In this document: positions 31,303-43,194 of the stretch, piece by piece
Layout: each line of letters opens with the position of its first letter
Position numbering within the stretch: the stretch's first letter is position 1
DNA from: Amborella trichopoda
Lineage: Eukaryota > Streptophyta > Magnoliopsida > Amborellales > Amborellaceae
Direction: 5' to 3'
Length of the DNA stretch: 64,000 nucleotides
Assembly: GCF_000471905.2 (NCBI RefSeq)
Contig: NW_006500103.1
Coordinates: 3,930,506 to 3,994,505 of the forward strand
Notes under the pieces: generated by a model
The model's input: only the letters and a program-made list of their open reading frames with translations
Databases searched by the model: none
What the model was told of the DNA's origin: nothing
Position numbers and translations under genes: made by a program

Positions 31303-34300
31303 ATGAGAATGGGGATGAAATTGTTGACTCTCTTGTGCTTGTTGCTATTGAGGATTGGAGGTTCAGAATGTAGAGGTAAAAAGCACTCTCGGGGTGCTGA
31401 TTTCTTAAATGTGGAGAACTATGGTGCAAAAGGTGATGATTTCTTAGATGTGAAGAACAATAATGAGAAGAATGGTGATTTCTTCAATGTGATGAACTAT
31501 GGTGCAAAGGGTGATGGGAGAACAGATGATAGTAAGGTTAGACACACAAAATGTTATTTCTCTTATGTTTTTTGTTTTTTAAAGAAAAACTCTTTTTTTT
31601 ATGAGGTTCTTTATCTTTGGTACAAAGTGGTCATAATTATTCTCGAACATTAGATATGAAATTAGACGGCTACATTTATTTCATTGATTAAACTCAAACT
31701 TCAAAAAAAAAAAAAAAAAAAATTTACAAACTTTATAACCCATTCAAGCTATCAGATTTCACATTAGATGGTTGTAAATAATTGTGACTTCCTTCCATCA
31801 AAGGTAAATTGACTCATTGTATACATTCTGTTTTTTCAAAAAAAGAGTAAAATGGCATTTTTCTTCCTTTTCCACATAAATTGCATTGAAGGGTGTCTCC
31901 TTGAATCTATATTTTAAGAAAGAATAGAAAATGGAGAGAGAGAGAGGGGATGTAGAAGACTGGGATAGTTTCAAACAGTATCTAAAAAACAAATTATGAA
32001 AGAATCCAAGCCTGTCATCCCCAATAATTTACTAAAAAAAAATTTCAAAGGAAAAAAATTCAGTTTGTCTCTCTCTACTAACTAAGCCACTTTTCCATGT
32101 TTGTTTAATGGGAAAATGGCGCCAAAAAATGCTCACGTTGGAATAAAAATTGGTAGTGATTCATTGGAAACCGGTTCCATACCTTGGCGGCTTCATGCCT
32201 TGCAAAGTATAGAACCAATATCTTAGAAGTCTTTTTTATGAATGGAAATTTCGCATAAACCAAACCTGCACATATTTTTTCAAACCAATACAAGTAAGAA
32301 TTGTTGCTAGAAGGATATTTTTGGTCATTTTGAATGAGGTTATTGCGAATTTTGGCACAAGGGAAAATGCTTAATAGTTCGTACTAGTATGGAATATGGT
32401 ACTCAAATCTTACATGTACCGCCCATGTTCATCAAGATACAAGTGATTTGCTATTTTTATCCAAAAACAAAAGTACTTAATTCCACACCTTCTGGGTCTT
32501 TCTTCTTCAAATATTATTACAAAAGTACTTAATGCCTTGTAAGATCCTGTCCCTTGCTTCTTTAAATGGTTTGTAAACATGTACTATTTGCATGAGTAAT
32601 TTTAATATTAACAAAGTTATGTTAGGGAACACATATATATTGGCATTTTTTTAATGTATTCAACAGTTTTGGATACTCATTGCCCCTTGTTTTGTAATAC
32701 AAAAGTTTTTTTTAGTAAGGATATCTTTAATCATTAGGAAGGGTAGAATAGATATTTTTATAAAAAATTAAAAGCATTTTACTAATAGTTAAGATGCAAT
32801 CATTGTTCCATGTGAGTGATATCACACCTCATATGAACAATGTCATCCTTCAATATAATTAAGGAAAGGGTTTCTATGCTTTCCTTACAACATAGAAGTT
32901 CTATCCGCCCCCTTATCCAACCGTCCATTCTGAATGACGGGCTAAGATTGCCCCAATCACAATGTCACATCTTTACACTATTTTTAAAAAAAAAAAAATT
33001 TATAAACTATTTTGACACCAAATTTTGGATGTCCATTCCTCTATTAAACTCGCACTAGAGAAAAATATAAAAAAAATATTTTCAATAAAATAAAATGATC
33101 AAACTACCCCTAAAATTTTTAAGGGGTATTTTGGTCATTATAATTTATTGAAAAAATATTTTTAATATTTTTTATAAGTGCACTCCAACGAGAAGATAGA
33201 GCGTACCAAATTTCATATTCATACAATTTGTATAAGAAAAACTAAAAATAAAATACTTTAAGACGTCGGATCTAAGATCAAACGGTGAGTAGCTCTCTTG
33301 ATCAAAATTGGATGGCTAAATGGTAAGGGGAGGATAGAAATTCTATGCTGTAGGGGGAGCATAGAATGCTCGCCCTATAAGTAATAAACGATTATCTTTC
33401 TATCGAGAATTTCTATTTTATCCTTGACTAATTATCTTAAATATCTTTAGACAAAAAAGTTACTGCATTATGAGATAAGGATATCCAGGGTGCAAAAATA
33501 TTTAGTACCTTAAGAAAATATTAACGTGTATGAATATTCTAACATAACCCGTATTAATATTTATGATATTCGTATCTCTATATTTGTAACAATGTCTATC
33601 TCTTATTGACATCCATTTTGATATATTTGAGCCAGGCCTTGATGGATACATGGAAAGCAGCATGTGGGTTCAAAGGCTCAGTTAGGTACTATATACCTCC
33701 TGGCAATTATATAGTGGGCCCTTTAAACTTTAATGGACCATGCAAGGGTGTGACAACCATGAATTTCATGATTAAGGGCACCTTAAAAGCCTCTACAGAC
33801 TTGAGCAAGTATGGACCCACTGACTCATGGGTCATGTTTGGATGGCTTACTGGGCTCAAGCTCACTGGCTATGGCACCTTTGATGGCCAAGGCGCGGCTT
33901 CATGGCCACTAAATAACTGCCCAAAGAACAAGAATTGCAAAGTTCTCCCTGCTGTAAGTTCTTTCCTAATTGATAAAAGTTTTTGTGCGTTTCTTAACAT
34001 GAATTTTCATTATTTCATGCTGGATTCTTTATTAACGTTTGGCTATTTCAAATGTTTCAGAAATTTCTTGAGCCAATTAATAAAAGGAAACTTTTGGGGT
34101 TTTGCAGTCCATTAAATTTGTTGCTACAGATTATACAGAAGTTCAGGCGATAACTTCTTTGAATAGCAAGTTTTTCCACATAGTTCTTCTGGACTGTAAG
34201 AATTTTAAGGCTACCAACCTACAAATCACAGCACCAGCAACTAGCCCAAATACAGATGGAATCCACATCGAACGTTCCACTGATGTCTCGATCTCCAATT

Positions 34301-37300
34301 CCAAGATCGGAACAGGAGACGATTGTATCTCAATTGGCCATGGAAACACTAGAGTATTTATCAATGGCGTCACCTGTGGACCAGGCCATGGAATCAGGTA
34401 ATTCCAATTCTACTTAACCTTGAAAAGGTATTTTTACCTAACTTCACAACACATCTCAAGCCATCCAATTTGACATCTTAGTGATAAATTATTGTGACCT
34501 CATTGTAACAAAGATAAATGGTCTCGAAGTTTAAAATTCTATAAATAATAAGTTGTTGTACTGGGTCAATGCCATACATAGCCAGCCCACCTAAATCTGC
34601 TATCTCCATCATCTTATTGCATATTGGTGCCACGTCTAAATTTTCTTGAATGGATTCATTTCGAATTCTATCGATTCTTGTCTTGTCACTCATTCATCTC
34701 AACATCATCATCTCTGCCACACTCATTTTATGGGTATATTGTTTTATATCTGCCCGACAATCTACCCCATAGAACAAAGTTGGTCTCACAGTTGTTCTAT
34801 AGAACTTGTACTTCAGCTTCATTAGTATGCAGCGATCACATAAAATTTCAATTGCACGTCTCTACTTTACCCAACCGGTTCTAATTTTGTGTGCGACATC
34901 TTCCGCAATCTCTCCATTTTTTGAATTATCGACCTAATATATCGAAAGTGGAGTCTTTTTTGTACTTCCTGACAGTCAATCTTAAATACTTCCTCATCTC
35001 TACTCCTATTATTATTAAAAATTACATTTCATATATTATGTCTTAGTCCGACTATTTTTAAAACCTTTGGATTTTAGAGCATCCCTCCAAAGTTCTAACT
35101 TTGTATTGACGTCGTTTTGGGTCTCATCAATCAAAACTATGTCATATGCGAATAACATGCGCCACGGTACATTAACCTGTAGGGGCCTAGTTAAATCGTC
35201 CATAACGAAACCCAAGAGATAAGAGCTAAATGTTGACCCTTAATGTAGACTTACTGTCATTGAAAACTCATTCGTCTCTTCACTAGTTGTTTGTACACTA
35301 GTTTGTACTTCATCATACTCATCTCTCACCAAATCGATGTAGTGTCTAGAAACTCATTTCTTTTCCAACACCCGTCAAATCAAATCTCAAAGTACTATAT
35401 CATAAGCTTTCTCTAGACCAATAAAAACAATATGGAGGCCTTTTCCCTTTGCCCTAAACTTCACAATCAGTTGTCTAAATAGGAAAATAACCTCGATTGT
35501 TGATCTTCCTGATATAAAACCAAATTGATTTTCTGATACACTCATTCATGCCTTAGTCGTTGGCCAATCACTCTCTCTTAGAGCTTCATTGTATGCTCGT
35601 AAGCTTGATCTCTCGATAGTTTGTACAATTTTGTATCTCATTTGTTCTTGTAAATAATAGTAATATACATGTCCAAATGTTATGAATAAAATAATTTAAG
35701 CATCATTTAATTTTAGAAATTAAAAAAATGGATAATATTTTTTTAGTATATACGAGCACATATTAACAAAACAATAAATTAACAACAAAGATATTGAATA
35801 TATTGAAAAGAGAAATGATCCTATTGGACCCTCTCCCACCTATGTATGTAGAACCCCAAATGATCACTATTAACTTTGGCACGGATCTATAGAAAAATCA
35901 AGTCCCACATAATTTTTTTAGAGATATGTGCCAACTTTAATGGTGATTCTTTGGGGTCCTACACATATGGATGGAGGAAGGTCCTATAGGATCATTACTC
36001 TATTGAAAAATATATACATATGATAATAAGTTGGCAATATATTAATAACATTAATAAACACGTGCATGCGCTTGCATTAAATGATTCTTTTGTTAATATC
36101 ATGTTGTATAAAGCTAGAAAGGCTACATGTGCATTTATGGCTTGTTAAGTGACAAATAAAATATAAAAAAATTATTTTACGTGAGATGGACCGCATTTCT
36201 ACAATATGTGGTCCAGAGGTATAAACCATCCACCATAAAGATGGACGCAAATAGGTGGTCCATCTAAAAACAAGTGTAACTAACAGTCCTAATGTTTTCT
36301 TAATATAATTATTATTTTTATTTTTCAATTTTATTTTATATTTCATATTCATGACACCTATGTTAAAGTTATATATTCTCTACAAATTAGGATTAAATTA
36401 TTTTTAAAAATTATTTTTAGTGCCAAGCCAGCATTTCTACAATACGCTGGCTGGCTGTATAAAAACCTTGTCCAAAATATATTCCAAATAAAAACTTGTG
36501 TCACATTAATGGTGTGGTGGTTGGCTCTTTTGGTGTTACTACAAATGGTCATCGCTTCAAGGTATGGTTTGTATATGTATAAGGTTGAGGCCCTATCCAA
36601 TCAAAGTAAGAGGCACCTTCAAATAGTGTCGAAATCTTTGTGATGGCCTAATAGTTTATTTTCATACCTAATTATAAAATTTAAAGATTCAAAAGTAGTA
36701 TAGATCAAGCTGATCTTTAAATACTTGAAATTTGACGGTCTAGATAAGATAATTTTTAAGATTTAAGATTTATTTTTTCTCATGTCCGTGCATCTTGAGA
36801 TCGAGATGATCGAATTGAGGGTTTTTTAACATCAAAATTTTAGACGCACCGTAATTTGATTGTTTAGGGCTTACCCTTATATAAACTTTTTCCTTTTTTA
36901 AATGTATAGAGATACTTCGTGTCTGGAATTCCGACATACTGTATCGCTAAAATATCTCATCTGACCGTATAGACAAAATGTCGGGTGCATGTCTGTGCGT
37001 GTCTACATGTGTCTCCGTGGCAAAAGTCGAGTGTCCGCGCAATTGGTCTTTTTAAACATTAAATTAGGGCAAAAAAAAAATAGGGCAGCCCTATCGAAAA
37101 AGGAGAAAAAAATTGTAGAAATTTGTAGGGTATGTAGTAAGTATATGACATTTTGATCTAATTTGTTGTTACTACTTTTGCTAGTGTTGGGAGCCTTGGG
37201 AGGTATCCTAATGAAGGGGACGTGATGGGACTGAGTGTGACTGGATGCGTCCTTACGGGCACAGCCAACGGTTTGAGGATCAAGACATGGCAAGATTCAC

Positions 37301-38860
37301 CAGACACTAGTGTTGCTACAAATATGACTTTTGAAAATATAGTCATGTACAATGTAGCAAACCCCATCATCATAGACCAGAATTACTGTCCCTACACCTA
37401 CTGTACAGCTCGGGTATATATATCTCTCTCTCTCTCTCTCTCTTTCTCTCTTCATGTGAACAGTGCATCCATGGTGAAACAACAACCACGTAAGATAAGG
37501 ACTGAGTGATGTTCCACGCCAATGTTTAAAAATCGTAAATCGAATCCGATTCCCTTGATCTAACTTGGTCGATTCCTAGTTGGATCGGGCTATATTTTAG
37601 CAATAAAAAAATTACAGAGAAGATAAAAAATGGGGTCCTTGCCATATTTAAATATGGCAATTATAGACTGATCCAAATTTGTGAAAAAATTATGCAGAGG
37701 TATACCAACTCGATATCTACATCGGACCGGTACTTTTTGTGGTTCTTTTTTTCTTTTTCTTCTTTTTTGTTTTTTTCTAGTTTTACTCTTTGGTAAGATA
37801 TTGGAAAGGTTAAATTAGTCTTCTTTTTTTTTAAATGCATGGATTGGCCCGATGTTGAAAACATCAAACATTAGATCATAATTTTTCTGAGGTACAAGTT
37901 CTAATGGAGACATTGGGAGTAAATTTTCTAGAAGGAAGCATATAGGGCGGTTCAATATATGGCATATCGTACCCCGTTATCCAAAAGCTTTTCAAACCCT
38001 TTACGTCCTAGGTGGTCCGGCCGACCACAAAGGCCCCGATGTACCACAAAACCTTTAAAACTAGGCAATATTTCAGGAAGTCTAAGAGCTTGATACTCGC
38101 GTTATTTTTGAAAAGTAAGAGAGCGTATACGGGATCAAGAAAACAGTAAAAATTCACGAAAAAAATAGATTGTAGTCCATCCGACCACCTAGAACACAAT
38201 TTTGATACTAGTGGATGTAGTGGTTGGTAGTGGGGCAGTCTCATATTAGAGATACTGAACTGCATTATTTAACATAAAGTAAAGTATATATATATATAAA
38301 AAAAGTATGATGTTTCCAAAATCAGATTGGAAGGCAAAAAAAAAGTATGATGTTTCCAAAATCAGATTGGAAGGCAAAATTAAAAATAAATAAATAAATG
38401 GACGTCCGCATAAATTTTCCATAAATTTGCGCTAGTCTGTAATTACCATATTTAAATATGGCACAGATATAAATTTTTGTAAAAAAAAATTAGAGATTAG
38501 GACACTAGGTTGATTTTGGGAGTTTTTGTCCATAAAATCACCAGCGTCCGGATATGGTCCGACTCAGGCGATATTCCTGTATGACCATTTTTTCCCCTTA
38601 ATTCCATGCTCAACAAAATTCTTTTCTTCATACAGGCACCTTCTCGAGTGAAGATCAGTGATGTTTCCTTCAAGAACATACGCGGGACTTCCGCTACTGA
38701 GACCGCAGTTACTCTTCACTGTAGCAATGGACTCCCTTGCCAAAATGTACGACTACAAGACGTGCAATTGAACTACTATGGACCAGGAAAGCGTGCTAAG
38801 GCCACTTGTATGAATGTCAAGGCTAGCTATAGTGGAACTCAGATCCCACCCCCTTGTTAA
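31303..38860 (+). CDS. Exopolygalacturonase (GH28), copy B
   Basis: There are five exons: 31303-31536, 33636-33953, 34108-34397, 37185-37413 and 38636-38860. Together they make 1296 nt, or 431 aa. Exons 2, 3 and 4 have exactly the same lengths (318, 290 and 229 nt) and phases as copy A. A hydrophobic signal peptide covers about residues 5-20. Catalytic motifs are intact: NTDG at 232-235, GDD at 254-256, GHG at 277-279 and RIK at 312-314. The protein ends TQIPPPC. It is predicted to act on pectin in the cell wall like copy A. Exon 1 is 27 codons longer than in copy A because of an internal repeat. Near residue 295 it has GDVMGLSV where copy A has GDVDGLSV, an acidic-to-Met change next to the active cleft. 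A start at Met3 or Met5 is possible. Introns 1, 3 and 4 are full of transposons. Confidence 0.92.
31393..31509 (+). repeat. Three-unit in-frame repeat in polygalacturonase B exon 1
   Basis: The units encode [27 protein letters not shown] and [12 protein letters not shown] (residues 31-69), each 12-14 codons. The last unit is the normal GH28 N-terminal strand found once in copy A. The first unit keeps the motif; the middle one has diverged. Confidence 0.9.
31605..31832. mobile_element. fam-A MITE in polygalacturonase B intron 1
   Basis: It contains TTTGGTACAAAGTGGTCATA, GCTATCAGATTTCACATTAG and GTGACTTCCTTCCATCAAAG and ends near CTCATTGTATACATTC. Confidence 0.65.
32862..33376. mobile_element. 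~510-bp palindromic MITE in polygalacturonase B intron 1
   Basis: The left arm reads GAAAGGGTTTCTATGCTTTCC...ACAACATAGAAGTTCTATCC. The right arm reads GGATAGAAATTCTATGCTG...GGGGGAGCATAGAATGCTC. The centre is a hairpin at 33094-33140: ATGATCAAACTACCCC and GGGGTATTTTGGTCAT. It is non-coding. Confidence 0.7.
34441..34545. mobile_element. Half copy of fam-A
   Basis: Only the right half is present: CAAGCCATCCAATTTGACATC and GTGACCTCATTGTAACAAAG, ending AATGGTCTCGAAGTTTAAA. It abuts the LINE fragment that follows. Confidence 0.6.
34560..35640 (-). pseudogene. Decayed RTE-type LINE reverse transcriptase fragment
   Basis: Read on the minus strand, the sequence gives broken pieces of a plant non-LTR reverse transcriptase. 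These include [15 protein letters not shown] (35410-35360 region), [20 protein letters not shown], then SMTVSLH, and [20 protein letters not shown] near 35100-35170. Family members normally have FIDLEKAYD and FADD at the active site. Here one catalytic aspartate is replaced by Tyr (FAYD), and several stops and frameshifts interrupt the frame. It lies in polygalacturonase B intron 3, opposite to the gene. It is an old, dead copy, 5'-truncated and without a clear 3' tail. Confidence 0.75.
35810..36000. mobile_element. fam-M palindromic MITE, copy 2, with perfect 9-bp target duplication
   Basis: It is flanked by TATTGAAAA at 35801-35809 and 36001-36009. Ends are GAGAAATGATCC and GGATCATTACTC. 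Inner arms AGAACCCCAAATGATCA and TTGGGGTCCTACAC match the other two copies. It sits in polygalacturonase B intron 3. Confidence 0.9.
36167..36473. mobile_element. fam-B MITE, target duplication 8/9
   Basis: It is flanked by AAAATATAA (36158-36166) and AAAATATAT (36474-36482). It contains GGACCGCATTTCTAC, TGGTCCATCTAAAAACAAG and GCCAGCATTTCTACAATACG. It sits in polygalacturonase B intron 3. Confidence 0.8.
36575..36895. mobile_element. fam-C element
   Basis: The left end is ATAAGGTTGAGGCCCTATCCAATCAAAG. The right end is ATTTGATTGTTTAGGGCTTACCC. The interior has ATCTTGAGATCGAGATGATCG. It sits in polygalacturonase B intron 3. Confidence 0.7.
38301..38380. repeat. Two near-identical 40-bp tandem units in polygalacturonase B intron 4
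   Basis: AAAAGTATGATGTTTCCAAA followed by ATCAGATTGGAAGGCAAAA occurs twice back to back. It lies beside an (AT)n tract at 38287-38298. Confidence 0.95.
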
Positions 38861-39242
38861 TCAAGGATTAGGGTTTTAGTTACTACAAAGTCCTTGGAAG
38901 CTAGGACATGTAAGATGTGTTTTTGGTCCTTGGTTTCAAAAGGTTTATGTTTATACTTAGGGCACGTTTGTTTTGCAGTTAAGTCTTGGTTCTGAAAGAA
39001 ATCTTTCTGGAACGTTTGTCTTCCTGCAAACAAACGCGCCGTAGTGATTGTTTTTATAATGAACATGGAGTTAACAACTACTGTGGAGAGAGATGTTTAT
39101 GTAAAAATAGCATGTCATCCTCTTCCCATGCTTCATCAAAGTATCGACGAAATTGAAATTTAAATAATTTCATTGGATATGTTATTTAAGAGTCCTATGT
39201 ATCATATGCTCTCATGGATTTTATGCCCCGATTGATTTATAG

Positions 39243-39474
39243 AAAAGTATAGCATAAGACTATTTGCTTGTGATACAAGGAGGTTATAATCACCTGAATA
39301 TTAGATGTAAAATGGGGTGGCTAATAGCAATGGTGTTAACCAGACTTAAAATCCAAAATAAAATTTTTCGAGCATTATGATATACTCCAAGCTATCTGAT
39401 TTCACATTAGATGGCCAGAAGTGATAGTAACCTTCTTGTACCATAAGTGAATAGCATTATAGTACACATTCCTT
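39243..39474. mobile_element. fam-A MITE
   Basis: It starts AAAGTATAGCATAAGACTATT and contains ACAAGGAGGTTATAATCACC and CTGATTTCACATTAGATGGC. It ends GCATTATAGTACACATTCC. Confidence 0.7.
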
Positions 39475-39584
39475 TATTTGATTTCGTAGAAGTTGTTATA
39501 TGATGGATTTCATCAATTTACAATAATATTTCAAAAATAGGAATAAGGCACGACTTGTGAAGTGGTCCAAAATTGAGCCTCTTG

Positions 39585-39945
39585 TCCAACTCAATTATCT
39601 ATTGAAAAAGGATGTTTTGACGTTGGAAAACCATCTAATTGATCATCTCGACATTGAGATGTACGGATATGAATAAAACAAAAACAAAAAATATTTTTAA
39701 GTCCCAAAAATAGTACATCTTGTAATATATTATTTGGACCGTCCATTTTCAAGATTTTAACGTGTTTATAGATATGCTTGATTTGAACCATTTTTTTATT
39801 TTAAAATTTTTTAATTAGGGATGAAAATAGATTCTCAAGGCATCCAAAGTATTTTTGGCACCAAAATTACATCTTATGAAAAGTTTGGAGGGACACCTTA
39901 TTTTAATTGTTTAAGGTTGCAACCTTATGCAAACTACACCCTTAT
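39585..39945. mobile_element. fam-C element
   Basis: Landmarks are AAAGGATGTTTTGACGTTGG, TAATTGATCATCTCGACATTG and GACCGTCCATTTTCAAGATT. The right end is GTTTAAGGTTGCAACCTTATGC. Confidence 0.75.
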
Positions 39946-40000
39946 TCTATTACATACCTTGAATTATATAATGTTACTCGTTTATTTATTTAAATTTTTG

Positions 40001-40212
40001 GGACCATTCACTTTTAGTACAATGAAGTCGCATTCACTCTTAGCCATTGGATGTGAAATCCTACAAAATAAAATGTGTTATCGTATTCGAGAAATTTTAT
40101 TCGATATTTTGTGCCCAATCGAAGACATTCTTATCTACTTGATTTCACATTTAATGGCCAATAATAATTGTGACCTCCTTGTAACAAAACTAAGCGGTCC
40201 TATTATATACCT
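40001..40212. mobile_element. fam-A MITE
   Basis: It contains GGGACCATTCACTTTTAGTA and TTGATTTCACATTTAATGGCC. It ends TGACCTCCTTGTAACAAAAC...GGTCCTATTATATACC. Confidence 0.7.
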
Positions 40213-40549
40213 TACCTTTAGTTATTTCTGGTAAAAAAACTTGTGGGTTTGACCATTTCTATGAGTAAAATAAAAACAACTTTTGAAAAAGAAAACTTCT
40301 AAAACTCCCTATAAGTTTATCACAAATAATTTTATGAATGGTAACGAGCTATTTGTTGTTTGGCAATACTATTTATAAAATTATTTGCGATAAACTTATA
40401 AGGCTTTAAAATGTTATTTGGAGTGCTATTTTGAGATAAAATTATTTGAGATAAACTTATAAGGTTTTAAAATGTTATTTGGATTGCTATTTGGCAATCC
40501 ATAATAAAATTATTTAAGATAAACTCCCTATGAGTTTTAGAAGTTTTCT

Positions 40550-40930
40550 ATGAGGCCTAGGCTTTATGAAAACAAAATAAAGCCTCACCTCTAATCCTCG
40601 TCCAGAAAGCACTTTCGGCAAATGAAATATCCATGATGGCTCTTAAAATCATTTTCCAGCCCCAAAAAGAAAATTTGGAACTAAAAAAATTGTACAAATC
40701 TTGTGGATCTATGAATACTTATTTTTAGGGGAAAATAGGCTGTTTAGATAATTTGTTATAATATACGTTATTTTTAGAGCTTGAAATCCTATGTTTTTCC
40801 AATCATAATGCTCAAGTCGAGATGATCGATATAAACGTTTTCCAATGCTTGAATTGTTATTTTGGATGAGTTATGAAGTGAGGCTTTACTTGTTTTGATA
40901 GAGCCACAGCCCTATCAAACCATTGATTAA
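40550..40930. mobile_element. fam-C element
   Basis: The left end is TATGAGGCCTAGGCTTTATG...AAAGCCTCACCTC. The right end is TGAAGTGAGGCTTTACTTG...AGCCACAGCCCTATC. Confidence 0.7.
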
Positions 40931-41499
40931 AGTATTTTGTAAAGCCGTAGCTTTACGTAGCTGCACAACAAGTTGATGCGGGCTGGGGCCTACGCGATAC
41001 TATCGAGAATCTCTCAACGGACAAGGAAAGGATGAAATGACTCACGCGAGAAAGGAGGAATCACTCAACTCTAAGGGAAGACTCACTCAACTCAACGCAG
41101 CATAAAATTTGTTAGCAACAAATGATATTTTTAGTCAAAATTCGTCATCCTATTTATATTGCCGTTTTATAAACTCAACCCCTAAGTTTTCATATTTCTA
41201 AAGGCCTCTAATCAACCCCCTATATATTGGAAGATCAAAATCCAGTTTTGGAGCTCTTAAAACAATAACTACATACAAAACTAACCTATTACCCATGCTA
41301 ACATAAATTCTAAAGCAAAATACATTAACTTCAATGCAATACTTTTATTTTCCCTACACAATTTTCCAAAGCAAATAAACTCATGCACATGCATCATGTA
41401 ATGCCCAAGTCCCAGGTAACAAGCACACTGACTAGGTGTCCACCTTTGAGCTTACTAGGAGTGTAGGCTCAACGCTGCATCACAAGTCTAGCTCTAAAA

Positions 41500-41735
41500 T
41501 GCCTTTTTGGTGCCGGGAAATATGCAAATACTTCAACCCCAGCTTCATAATCATGGATCAATAAAAAATAAATGTCAAGGCTTGAAAATAGTTCATTTTG
41601 CAACACATTTTTAAGACCGCCCAAATCTGTTAAATTTGCATCATTTAAGAGAAACGGATTTGTAGGCCATCACAAGGTTTTCAAGCACCAGAACTCCATT
41701 TCCCGGTGGGAATTTGGAGCGAGGCCTATGCGAAT
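41500..41735. mobile_element. Partial fam-C element
   Basis: It contains TTTTGGTGCCGGGAAATATG, a GACCGCCCAAATCTG stretch and TTTGGAGCGAGGCCTATGCG at the right end. The left end is missing. Confidence 0.5.
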
Positions 41736-41864
41736 TATGTAAACCAACCAACGGGCTTATCAAAACCTCGTCTTTTTACTAAGGGAGGACCATATTTAAT
41801 TTTTTGTACATTTTTTTTTTTTCCCCACACAATTTCTTTGTGCCCGTGTTTTTTATATCAGTGT

Positions 41865-42315
41865 TTCAGAAATCAAACCACCCTCAAAAACTGGCCAAAG
41901 GCCGGGTCCGAGCAACCGGTTTGACTGGTTTAACCGGCCTAATCGGGCAGGTCCTTGACACTCCAAAGAGCGTTAAAAACAAATCCAAAAAATTATGAAA
42001 AGTATATTTAAATTATGATTAAACAAAAAACATTCAAATGAAGTTGAAACGTAAGTAAAAAAAATAGATTTTAGAAAATTGACTTGTACCTAAAGATATT
42101 TTCAAAATTTTCCAAAGAGATGGAAAAATATAAAAATGACCAAAACACTTTCTAATATGTGTCAAAATAATAAAAATTTTCAAAAATACATCACAAACAA
42201 ATCTTTTATTTTTGAGGATTTTATTTTTTTAAAACTACCCGACCTGACCACCAAAGCCAAATCGGTCAGTGCCTAGCTCCGGTTTAACCAACCGGTTTTG
42301 AGTTGGACCTGCGAA
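41865..42315. mobile_element. fam-E element
   Basis: The left end is AAAAACTGGCCAAAGGCC...AACCGGTTTGACTGGTTTAACC. The right end is GGTCAGTGCCTAGCTCCGGTTTAACC and AACCGGTTTTGAGTTGGACC, which is inverted. The interior is AT-rich and non-coding. Confidence 0.6.
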
Positions 42316-42954
42316 TACTGAATCCCGCAGTGTGCCTGAGTTTATCCAAGAGAAAATGTAATAATGAGGTCCCTCGTAGTCAAAAACTTCATTTGGCCTC
42401 CCATGCCTAATGGGAGTGGACATAAATTTGACCCATCTGATTTCCAATAGCACCGGAAAGGAACAAAATTAAAACATTCATTTTCCTTGGAGACATAAGA
42501 GGAGACCCTCATGTCTTATATATCCATGTGTTTTGTGGTCTCGTGTGGAGCTCTATGGAGAGGAGTAGGAGGAAGGAAGTATGCTTTCTTGATAGAGAGA
42601 GTAAACAATGGAACAATTTTCCCAGAGATATTATGATTGAAATTTTTAGGAGATTAGACTTCAAACAACTTATCTCAATTGTGCCTTTGGTCTGTTCACT
42701 GTGGCGACTCGTATCTCTTGATCCTCTTTGTTGGGAGCACCTTGATCTTCGACAATGGAGGATGATCTCTTCGGGAAGCCGGGATATACGCAGGCATATT
42801 TTCGATTTCGCTGAGCTTCTCGAATTCGTGGTCGGTCGAAGCCATGGCCACTTGATCTCAATATATTTCCCTAGTTTTGTTACAGCCGATCGACACACTT
42901 TGTATGTAGCTAGAAGGTTCTCTCTCTCTCTCCTATAGTTAATAAGTAATCTCA

Positions 42955-43168
42955 TTAGATACGATTGATACATGAAGGTCACAATCACTTACAGTCAAAT
43001 CTGATAGCTTGGGTGCATTACAAAGTTTAAGAAAAAAAAATTTGAATTTTGTGCTTGGTCAATAAAATAAATGCAGCCACTTAATTTCAAATTAAATGGT
43101 CAAGATTAATTGTAACCACATTTTTTACCAAAGGTAAATGGTCCCATCATATACTGTCCCATACAATA
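42955..43168. mobile_element. fam-A MITE in the F-box gene intron
   Basis: It contains ACATGAAGGTCACAATCACT, TTAATTTCAAATTAAATGGTC and GGTCCCATCATATACTGTCCC. Confidence 0.7.
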
Positions 43169-43194
43169 ATTCTTATTGATGACTTTACTGGATG

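Noticed and set aside
31605-33635. An additional exon in polygalacturonase B intron 1
   Set aside because: Exon 1 and exon 2 already join in phase as in copy A; the intron holds only MITEs and simple sequence.
38008-38265. Minus-strand frame in polygalacturonase B intron 4
   Set aside because: No motif and no conservation clue; it is intronic.
42509-42988. 159-codon minus-strand frame opposite the F-box exon
   Set aside because: It is the shadow of F-box exon 1; the plus strand has the conserved domain and splice site.
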